From contig JADLHG010000016.1 in the NCBI GenBank assembly GCA_020848905.1, positions 1 to 64,000 of the forward strand: a stretch of 64,000 nucleotides of DNA, read 5' to 3'. Each line of letters begins with the position of its first letter. The stretch's first letter is position 1. The notes under the pieces are model-generated. The model was not told where the DNA came from and ran no database searches. It saw nothing but the letters and a program-made list of their open reading frames with translations. This DNA comes from Deltaproteobacteria bacterium (GTDB lineage: Bacteria; Myxococcota_A; Polyangia; GCA-2747355; JADLHG01). Below are positions 1 through 14,624 of the stretch, in pieces. The position numbers were made by a program, and so were the translations under genes.

Positions 1-2
1 GC

Positions 3-125
3 GACAACGTGAATCTGGTCGTCAACCTCATCACCCCGATCGCCGCCGAGAAGGGTCTTCACTTCGCCATCCGCGAAGGCGGCCGCACTGTCGGCGCCGG
101 CGTGGTGACGGAGATCATCGAGTAG
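3..125 (+). CDS. tuf: Elongation factor Tu, C-terminal fragment
   Basis: The gene is cut by the window start; only the last 40 codons are present. The translated tail contains [11 protein letters not shown] and ends in [17 protein letters not shown], which is the signature end of the EF-Tu beta-barrel domain 3. EF-Tu delivers aminoacyl-tRNA to the ribosome as a GTP complex. The following order tRNA-Trp, secE, nusG is the common tufB neighbourhood of proteobacteria, so this is probably the tufB-type copy. Identity is secure despite the truncation; whether a second tuf exists cannot be seen here. Confidence 0.95.
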   Translation, partial: DNVNLVVNLITPIAAEKGLHFAIREGGRTVGAGVVTEIIE

Positions 126-170
126 GAGTCGAGAGTGCCGAGCCGAGGCCGTCATGGGCGGTTCGTGCAT

Positions 171-243
171 AGGGCAGTAGCTCCAATGGTAGAGCGGCGG
201 TCTCCAAAACCGCATGATGGGGGTTCGAGTCCCTCCTGCCCTG
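171..243 (+). tRNA. trnW: tRNA-Trp (anticodon CCA)
   Basis: A 73-nt cloverleaf can be folded by eye. The 7-bp acceptor stem is AGGGCAG with CTGCCCT. The anticodon stem is GCGGT/ACCGC around loop CTCCAAA, giving anticodon CCA. The T-arm contains GTTCGAGTC, and the discriminator base is G243. The 3' CCA is not encoded. A tRNA-Trp between tuf and secE is a classic arrangement. Confidence 0.95.
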
Positions 244-264
244 CCGAGAAGTGAGCGCGACGCC

Positions 265-621
265 ATGGGCAACAATAAGTGGGTCCATCTGACATTCGTC
301 GGCCTGTTTCTGGTCCTGGCCTTTCTGCTGGTTCGCACCACAGATTGGGTCTGGGGCTATTTCGCCAAGCCGAAGGACCTCTACCTGGTGCCGCCGGCCC
401 TGCTGGTCGCAGGCGTGGTGTCCTTCATGGCCTGGCGCAACCAGGTGTGGTTCACCCGAGCCTCGGAGATCATCCTCGAGCTGGCCAAGGTGACCTGGCC
501 GACGCGCAAGGAAACATCGGCGGCGACCTTGGTCGTGATCGTGACCGTGATCGTCTTCTCGTTGATCCTGGGCCTCTTCGATCTGTTTTGGTCCTGGGCG
601 ACGGGGATCGTCTATAGCTAG
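265..621 (+). CDS. secE: Preprotein translocase subunit SecE
   Basis: SecE is the small essential subunit that clamps the SecYEG protein-conducting channel in the inner membrane. The 118-residue product has three hydrophobic segments (about residues 7-24, 41-59 and 87-110). It resembles the longer enterobacterial form with three membrane spans rather than the one-span minimal form. The conserved amphipathic motif ELAKVTWPTRKET sits just before the last span, as expected. The ATG at 265 was chosen because the frame upstream runs through the tRNA. It is followed by nusG, as usual. Confidence 0.95.
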   Translation: MGNNKWVHLTFVGLFLVLAFLLVRTTDWVWGYFAKPKDLYLVPPALLVAGVVSFMAWRNQVWFTRASEIILELAKVTWPTRKETSAATLVVIVTVIVFSLILGLFDLFWSWATGIVYS

Positions 622-686
622 AGCAGCCGCCGGTGTCGCGGACCGTGACTGAGGCGGGGCTGTTCTCTGCCGATAGGATGATTTCG

Positions 687-1214
687 ATGGCCATGAAATG
701 GTACGCGGTCCACACCTACTCGGGCCATGAGAACAAGGCGCGTCTGACGCTGCAGGACCGGATCCGCTCGCACAACCTGCAGGAGAGGTTCGGAGAGATC
801 CTCATCCCCACGGAGTCGGTGGTCGAGCTGGTCAAGGGGCAGAAGCGCACGACAACGAGGAAGTTCTACCCGGGGTACATGTTCGTCCAGATGGAGCTCT
901 CCGACGAGACCTTCACCCTCGTCAAGAACACGCCGAAGATCACCGGCTTCCTCGGGGGCACGAAGCCCGTGCCGGTGCGGGACGAGGAGATCGCCGGCAT
1001 CAACAAGCAGATGACCGAGGGGGCGATCAAGCCCAAGCCTCGGATCGTTTTCGAGGAGGGCGAGAACATCCGCGTGGTGGATGGGCCGTTCTCGAACTTC
1101 ACGGGCATCGTCGAGGAGGTCCGGCACGAGAAGCAGAAGGTGCGGGTCCTCGTCAGCATCTTCGGCCGCGCGACGCCCGTCGAACTCGACTTTGCACAGG
1201 TAGAGAAGGCGTAG
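687..1214 (+). CDS. nusG: Transcription termination/antitermination factor NusG
   Basis: NusG binds RNA polymerase and links it to Rho or to the leading ribosome. The 175-residue protein begins with the NGN domain (MKWYAVHTYSGHENK, FYPGYMFVQ). It ends with a KOW domain (EGENIRVVDGPFSNFTGIVEEV), giving normal length and order. The frame is open upstream to 633, and ATGs also lie at 678 and 693. The ATG at 687 is preferred because AGGA at 675-678 lies 8 nt upstream. It is in the standard secE-nusG-rplK context. Confidence 0.95.
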   Translation: MAMKWYAVHTYSGHENKARLTLQDRIRSHNLQERFGEILIPTESVVELVKGQKRTTTRKFYPGYMFVQMELSDETFTLVKNTPKITGFLGGTKPVPVRDEEIAGINKQMTEGAIKPKPRIVFEEGENIRVVDGPFSNFTGIVEEVRHEKQKVRVLVSIFGRATPVELDFAQVEKA

Positions 1215-1290
1215 CGACGCCGAGTAGATGTTTCCCGCGGGAGGCAATGGGGACTACGGCCCCGCCGCTTGAACCGCACAGGAGCGTACG

Positions 1291-1713
1291 ATGAAAAAAG
1301 TCACCGGTCTGGTGAAGCTCCAGATCCCGGGAGGCCTGGCGAACCCCTCACCCCCTGTGGGACCGGCACTCGGTCAGCACGGGGTGAACATCATGGAGTT
1401 CTGCAAGGCCTTCAACGCGAAGACGCAGCAGATGAAGGGGACGATCACTCCGGTGGTCATCACCATCTATGCTGACCGATCCTTCTCCTTCATCACCAAG
1501 ACGCCTCCGGCGGCCGTGCTGCTGAAGAAGGCGGCGGGGATCGAGAAGGGTTCGGGAGAGCCGAACAAGAGCAAGGTTGGCAAGGTCACCTGGAAGCAGG
1601 TCCGAGAGATCGCGGAGACCAAGCTGCCCGACCTCAACACCGAGAACGTCGACCAGGCGATGCGAACCATCGCCGGCGCGGCCCGCTCCATGGGCCTCGA
1701 CGTGGTGGACTAG
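1291..1713 (+). CDS. rplK: 50S ribosomal protein L11
   Basis: L11 forms part of the GTPase-associated centre of the large subunit. The 140-residue product starts [15 protein letters not shown] and carries the proline-rich linker [16 protein letters not shown]. The C-terminal rRNA-binding domain ends in [17 protein letters not shown], all diagnostic of L11. AGGAG lies upstream of the ATG at a normal distance. The stop is 9 nt before rplA, so the pair is translated from one message, as in other bacteria where L1 autoregulates this pair. Confidence 0.97.
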   Translation: MKKVTGLVKLQIPGGLANPSPPVGPALGQHGVNIMEFCKAFNAKTQQMKGTITPVVITIYADRSFSFITKTPPAAVLLKKAAGIEKGSGEPNKSKVGKVTWKQVREIAETKLPDLNTENVDQAMRTIAGAARSMGLDVVD

Positions 1714-1722
1714 GGGGAGCCG

Positions 1723-2436
1723 ATGCCACAACGTGGAAAGAAGTATCGCGAGGCTTCGAAGCTCATCGACCGGCAGAAGAAGCACACGCTCGAGGAGGCC
1801 TGTCAGATTCTCCCCAAGACGCGCATCGCGAAGTTCGACGAGTCGGTCGACATCGCCGTGCGCCTGGGCGTGAATCCGAAGTACGCCGATCAGATGGTTC
1901 GCGGCGCGGTGGTCATGCCGCACGGTACGGGCAAGAGCATCCGCGTGGCCGTCTTCGCCAAGGGCGAAAAGGCGAAGGAGGCCGAGGCGGCCGGAGCCGA
2001 CGTCGTCGGAGCCGAGGACCTCGTGGAGAAGGTCCAGGGCGGTTTCCTCGACTTCGACGCGACGGTGGCCACGCCGGACATGATGGGCCTCGTCGGACGG
2101 CTCGGACGCGTGCTCGGTACGCGCGGCCTGATGCCGAACCCGAAAGTGGGCACCGTGACCCTCGACGTGGGCCGCGTCGTGCGCGAGTTGAAGGGTGGAC
2201 GCGTGGAGTTCCGCGTGGAGAAGGCGGGCATCGTCCACGCGCCCGTGGGACGCATCAGCTTCGGGGCCGAGAAGCTCAAGGAGAACGTGCTCGCCATCAT
2301 GGAGCTCTTGGTGAAGCTCAAGCCGGGCTCGGCCAAGGGGACCTATGTGCGGAGCGTGGCCTTGTCGAGCACGATGGGACCGTCGGTTCGGCTCGACGCG
2401 GCGGAAGTCGTCGCGCTCGTAACGAAGGCGACGTAG
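1723..2436 (+). CDS. rplA: 50S ribosomal protein L1
   Basis: L1 binds 23S rRNA at the L1 stalk and in many bacteria represses its own operon. The 237-residue protein is the usual length and contains [35 protein letters not shown] and [11 protein letters not shown], typical of the two-domain L1 fold. Its stop is only 9 nt before rplJ. There is therefore no room for the L10 leader RNA that many bacteria carry between rplA and rplJ. Confidence 0.97.
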   Translation: MPQRGKKYREASKLIDRQKKHTLEEACQILPKTRIAKFDESVDIAVRLGVNPKYADQMVRGAVVMPHGTGKSIRVAVFAKGEKAKEAEAAGADVVGAEDLVEKVQGGFLDFDATVATPDMMGLVGRLGRVLGTRGLMPNPKVGTVTLDVGRVVRELKGGRVEFRVEKAGIVHAPVGRISFGAEKLKENVLAIMELLVKLKPGSAKGTYVRSVALSSTMGPSVRLDAAEVVALVTKAT

Positions 2437-2445
2437 GAGCGCGCC

Positions 2446-2970
2446 ATGAACCTTCAAGAAAAGATCGATACCGTAGACGAGCTGAAGGCGACGCTGGCCA
2501 GGGCCCAGAGCCTGGTGCTGGCGGACTTCCGGGGTCTCACCGTCGAGCAGACGAACGGGCTGCGGAGAGACCTGCGGCGGGCAGGCTGTCAGTATCGCGT
2601 CATCAAGAACACGATGGTCAAGCGCGCCATCGCCGGGACCGGCATGGAGCCGCTGAAGGGGCTCTTCAAGGGCCCGACGGCGATCGCTTGGTCGGATGCC
2701 GATCCGTCGGCGCCGGCCAAGGTGCTCGACAAGGCCGCCGACGCGATCGAGAAGCTCAAGGTCAAGGGGGGCTTCGTCGACGGAAAGATTCTGGACGTCC
2801 AGGGGGTCAAGAGCCTGGCCCAGATGAAGGGCAAGGACGAGCTCCGAGCGGAGCTCCTGATGCTCTTCCTGGCACCCGCCACCGAAATGGTTCGGCTGCT
2901 CGCCGCGGGTCCGACGAACTTCATGTACCTGCTGGGGGCGCGCGAGCGCAGCCTGACGGGAGAGTCATAG
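2446..2970 (+). CDS. rplJ: 50S ribosomal protein L10
   Basis: L10 anchors the L7/L12 stalk to the ribosome. The 174-residue product shows the L10 core: [12 protein letters not shown] near the start, [13 protein letters not shown], and FKGPTAIAW. Its C-terminal helical region ([18 protein letters not shown]) is expected to bind L12 dimers. It starts 9 nt after rplA and is followed after 82 nt by rplL. Length and motifs are normal. Confidence 0.97.
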   Translation: MNLQEKIDTVDELKATLARAQSLVLADFRGLTVEQTNGLRRDLRRAGCQYRVIKNTMVKRAIAGTGMEPLKGLFKGPTAIAWSDADPSAPAKVLDKAADAIEKLKVKGGFVDGKILDVQGVKSLAQMKGKDELRAELLMLFLAPATEMVRLLAAGPTNFMYLLGARERSLTGES

Positions 2971-3052
2971 GACTACGACACGTCGTCCCGGCGTGCTTGT
3001 AGGAGGCCTGGCAAGGCGAGAGCCATGCTGCCGCATCGATAGGAGAAGGGTA

Positions 3053-3445
3053 ATGCCTGAGATCACGAAGGAACAGGTCATCGACTTTCTGAGCAGCCTC
3101 TCGGTCATGGACATTGCGGCCCTGACCAAGGAGCTCGAGGACAAGTGGGGCGTGAAAGCGGCGCCCGTGGCGGTCGGCTTTGCGGCGGGCCCAGGGGCCG
3201 GCGCGGCTGCCGAGGCGGCCCCCGAGCCGACCGAGTTCAACGTCATCATGACGGGCTTCGGCGCGAACAAGATCGGCGTGATCAAGGCGCTGCGCGAAGT
3301 GACGAACCTCGGTCTCAAGGAGGCCAAGGAGCTCGTCGAGGCAGTGCCGAAGCCGGTGAAGGAAGGCGTGGCCAAGGCCGACGCCGAGCAGATCGCGGCC
3401 AAGCTCAAGGAGGCCGGCGCCACGGTGGATATCAAGCCGGCCTAG
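3053..3445 (+). CDS. rplL: 50S ribosomal protein L7/L12
   Basis: This is the multi-copy stalk protein that recruits translation GTPases. The 130-residue product has the N-terminal dimerisation helix ([19 protein letters not shown]). An Ala/Gly-rich hinge follows at about residues 38-58. The C-terminal domain carries [23 protein letters not shown]. The ATG at 3053 follows AGGAG at a suitable distance. The frame is open for 60 nt upstream, but that part has no family similarity. Confidence 0.97.
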   Translation: MPEITKEQVIDFLSSLSVMDIAALTKELEDKWGVKAAPVAVGFAAGPGAGAAAEAAPEPTEFNVIMTGFGANKIGVIKALREVTNLGLKEAKELVEAVPKPVKEGVAKADAEQIAAKLKEAGATVDIKPA

Positions 3446-3489
3446 CGTGCAGCGTAGTGCCGCACGCGCAGTGTTCGCGCCGCTCCGGT

Positions 3490-3589
3490 TTCCCGGTCGT
3501 GACCTGGGAAGCCGGGGCGTCGGTGTGTTTTGAGCTGCGGTAGCCCGCGTTGAGCAGGCGCCCCGAGCGGCCGGCACCTTCAGGTGCCG
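3490..3589 (+). promoter_or_regulatory. Two hairpins in the rplL-rpoB gap, possible attenuator
   Basis: The 212-nt gap between rplL and rpoB contains two inverted repeats. At 3490-3510, TTCCCGGT pairs with ACC(T)GGGAA around a CGTG loop with one bulge. At 3572-3589, CGGCACC pairs with GGTGCCG around a short loop. Neither is followed by a T-run, so they are not complete intrinsic terminators. In E. coli this same gap holds a partial terminator and an RNase III site that set rpoB output below that of L7/L12. A similar role here is inference from position only. Confidence 0.35.
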
Positions 3590-3657
3590 CGCCCGTCTTG
3601 GGACTCGAAGCTCCAGCCGAGATAGTGTGGGCCGTGATGGCCCGCCGAGGAGAGTCG

Positions 3658-7857
<4,200 letters not shown>

Positions 7858-7936
7858 GAGTCGGTTGACCCCCGAGGACCGTTTTCGACGATGAGATGAC
7901 GGGTCCGCGTGAGCGGGCCACACCCATAGGAGCCGT

Positions 7937-12152
<4,216 letters not shown>

Positions 12153-12178
12153 CAGAGAAGGTTTGAAGGGAGCGCGTC

Positions 12179-12346
12179 ATGGCAGGCAAGGTTCGTGAGA
12201 AGATCAAGCTCGTCTCGGAGGCCGACACGGGCTACATGTACACGACGACGAAGAACAAGCGCACGACGCCGGACAAGCTGCGCTTCAAGAAATACGACCC
12301 GATCGTGCGGAAGCACGTCTGGTTCAAGGAAGCGAAGATCAAGTAG
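12179..12346 (+). CDS. rpmG: 50S ribosomal protein L33
   Basis: This 55-residue protein ([18 protein letters not shown]... ending [13 protein letters not shown]) matches L33 across its length, including [14 protein letters not shown] and [11 protein letters not shown]. It is the zinc-free type: none of the four cysteines of the zinc-binding form is present. In many bacteria rpmG lies between tuf and secE. Here that place is empty and the gene sits 26 nt after rpoC, which should place it in the rpoBC message. It is small but clearly real. Confidence 0.95.
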   Translation: MAGKVREKIKLVSEADTGYMYTTTKNKRTTPDKLRFKKYDPIVRKHVWFKEAKIK

Positions 12347-12380
12347 GGCCCCAGCCAACGACGTGACCCGCAGTGCATGA

Positions 12381-12410
12381 GGCGCGGGGCCCCCCGCTTT
12401 GGGGGGCGCC
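12381..12410 (+). terminator. GC-rich hairpin after rpmG
   Basis: CCCCCC at 12390-12395 and GGGGGG at 12401-12406 form a hairpin with a 5-nt GCTTT loop. A flanking GGCGC/GCGCC pair at 12381-12385 and 12406-12410 offers an alternative outer stem. No T-run follows, so this is not a textbook intrinsic terminator. It lies between rpmG and the EF-G gene and may end or attenuate the rpoBC message. The remaining bases of the 12347-12500 gap show nothing else recognisable. Confidence 0.4.
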
Positions 12411-12500
12411 GTGGGAGCCTCGGACTCACCCACGCACTGTCCATCGACGAGCCAAAGACGTGACTTCGGCGCGTGTCGAGCGCCAGAGAAGGAAATTCGC

Positions 12501-14609
12501 ATGTCCCTCATCCATCAGGTACGGAACATCGGCATCGCGGCCCACATCGACGCCGGCAAGACGACGGTCACCGAGCGGGTGCTGTTCTTCACCGGCGTGA
12601 CCCGGAAGCTCGGCGAGGTTCACGACGGGGCGGCGACGATGGACTTCATGAAGCAGGAGCAGGAGCGAGGGATCACCATCGCCTCTGCGGCCATCTCCTG
12701 CCGGTGGAAGGACTACCGGATCAACATCATCGACACTCCCGGACACGTCGATTTCACCGTCGAGGTGGAGCGGTCGTTGCGGGTCACCGACGGTCTCGTG
12801 GCGGTCTTTTCCGGGGTCGACGGCGTGGAGCCGCAGTCCGAGACGGTGTGGAACCAGGCGGACCGGTACCGTGTGCCGCGGCTGGCCTTCGTGAACAAGA
12901 TGGACCGCGAGGGCGCCGATTTCGCGCACTGCCTCCATTCGATGGACGAGCAGCTCGATGCGCGTCCCGTTCCGCTGCAGATGCCCATGGGCTCCGGGGC
13001 GGAGTTCGAGGGCGTGATCAATCTGATCGACATGCAGGCGGAGCTCGTCACCGACGTGGACAAGGCGCGGCAGCAGGCCTCGGTAGCGTTCGCGCCGATT
13101 CCGGAGAAGTACCTCGCCGAGGCGCAGACGATGCGCGGGCACATGATCGAGCGGCTGGCGGAGTTCGACGAGCAGATGCTCGAGCAGTTCGTGGAAGGGC
13201 ACGAGATCGATGCGGAGACGATCTGGCGCGCGGCGCGGCGCGGCGTGATCCGATCGCTCTATACGCCGGTCCTGTGCGGTGCGGCGTACAAGAACCGGGG
13301 CGTGATCTTCTTGCTCGACGCGGTGGGCAAGCTCCTCCCCTCGCCGATCGACCACGGCGCGGTGGTAGGAGAGGATGTCAGCGACGCGGAGAAGACGCAC
13401 AGCCGGACGCCGAGCCCCTCGGAGCCCTTCAGCGCGCTCTCGTTCAAGATCATCCACGACCCGTACGTGGGGCAGCAGACCTTCACGCGGATCTACTCGG
13501 GGACGCTCTCGCCGGGGCAGACGGTGCTGAACGCGACGAAGGACAAGAAGGAGCGCGTGGGCCGGATCCTGCGCATCCGCGCCAAGGAGCGGGAGGAGGT
13601 CGAGCAGGCGGGGCCGGGGGACATCGTCGCGCTCGTCGGGCTCAAGATGACCACGACCGGCGACACGCTCTGCGACCCGGACAAGCCGCTGCTGCTGGAG
13701 AAGATCCACGTGCCCGCGGCGGTGATCAGCATGGCCGTGCGCCCGGCGGACTCGAAGAGCGAGGAGGCGATGGGGAAGGCGCTGGCGAAGATTCGCCTCG
13801 AGGACCCGTCCTTCTCGCTCAAGGGGGACGAGGAGACGGGAGAGACGATCATCTCGGGGATGGGGGAGCTGCACCTCGAGGTGATCGTGGACCGCATGAA
13901 GACGGACTACGGCGTCGAGGTCGTCACGGCGGCGCCGCGCGTGGCGTTCCGCGAGACGATCACCTCGGCGGCGGAGGTCAACTACCGTCACGTCAAGCAG
14001 ACGGGCGGTAAGGGGCAGTTCGCGCACGTCGTGCTGCGGCTCGAGCCCAATCCGGGGGGGGGCTTCGAGTTCAAATCGGCGGTCGTGGGAGGGCGGGTGC
14101 CGAGGGAATACATCCCGGCGATCGAGGAGGGGTGCGAGGAGGCGCTCGAGCGGGGAGTGATCGCGGGCTACCCCGGCGTCGACGTGAGGGTGGTGCTCGA
14201 GGACGGATCGTTCCACGCGGTGGACTCCTCCGAGATGGCGTTCAAGATCTGTGCCTCGAAGGCCTTCAAGCAGGCCTTCCTCAAGGCCGGGCCGCAGATG
14301 CTCGAGCCGACGATGAAGCTCGAGATCGCGAGCCCCGACGACTACCTGGGGGACATCATCGGGGACCTGAGTCGGCGGCGCGGGAAGGTGACCTCCATGC
14401 GCCGCTACCGCAAGGGGTCGCAGAAGGTGTCCGGCAAGGCGCCGCTCGCGGAGATGTTCGGTTACGCCACGACCCTGCGCTCTCTCTCCTCGGGGCGAGC
14501 CAACTACTCGCTCGAGTTCGAGGCCTACACGGCCATGCCCGCGGCGCTCGCCGAGAAGGTGATCGAAGAGGCGAAGAAGCGGATGAAGGAAGAGGCGGAG
14601 GACCGCTAG
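12501..14609 (+). CDS. fusA: Translation elongation factor G
   Basis: EF-G is the GTPase that drives ribosomal translocation; the product is 702 residues. All G motifs are visible: AHIDAGKTT (G1), ERGITI (G2), DTPGHVD (G3) and NKMD (G4). Domain IV carries the HVKQTGGKGQFAHV stretch. The start at 12501 (MSLIHQVRNIGIAAHIDAGK) has AGAAGGA upstream; the frame is open to 12399 but without family similarity. The gene is not in an rpsL-rpsG-fusA cluster, and divergence such as TERVLFFTGVTRKLGEV suggests it may be an EF-G paralogue. It ends 15 nt from a convergent kinase gene. Confidence 0.93.
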   Translation: MSLIHQVRNIGIAAHIDAGKTTVTERVLFFTGVTRKLGEVHDGAATMDFMKQEQERGITIASAAISCRWKDYRINIIDTPGHVDFTVEVERSLRVTDGLVAVFSGVDGVEPQSETVWNQADRYRVPRLAFVNKMDREGADFAHCLHSMDEQLDARPVPLQMPMGSGAEFEGVINLIDMQAELVTDVDKARQQASVAFAPIPEKYLAEAQTMRGHMIERLAEFDEQMLEQFVEGHEIDAETIWRAARRGVIRSLYTPVLCGAAYKNRGVIFLLDAVGKLLPSPIDHGAVVGEDVSDAEKTHSRTPSPSEPFSALSFKIIHDPYVGQQTFTRIYSGTLSPGQTVLNATKDKKERVGRILRIRAKEREEVEQAGPGDIVALVGLKMTTTGDTLCDPDKPLLLEKIHVPAAVISMAVRPADSKSEEAMGKALAKIRLEDPSFSLKGDEETGETIISGMGELHLEVIVDRMKTDYGVEVVTAAPRVAFRETITSAAEVNYRHVKQTGGKGQFAHVVLRLEPNPGGGFEFKSAVVGGRVPREYIPAIEEGCEEALERGVIAGYPGVDVRVVLEDGSFHAVDSSEMAFKICASKAFKQAFLKAGPQMLEPTMKLEIASPDDYLGDIIGDLSRRRGKVTSMRRYRKGSQKVSGKAPLAEMFGYATTLRSLSSGRANYSLEFEAYTAMPAALAEKVIEEAKKRMKEEAEDR

Positions 14610-14624
14610 GCAGGCTGGCCCGGC

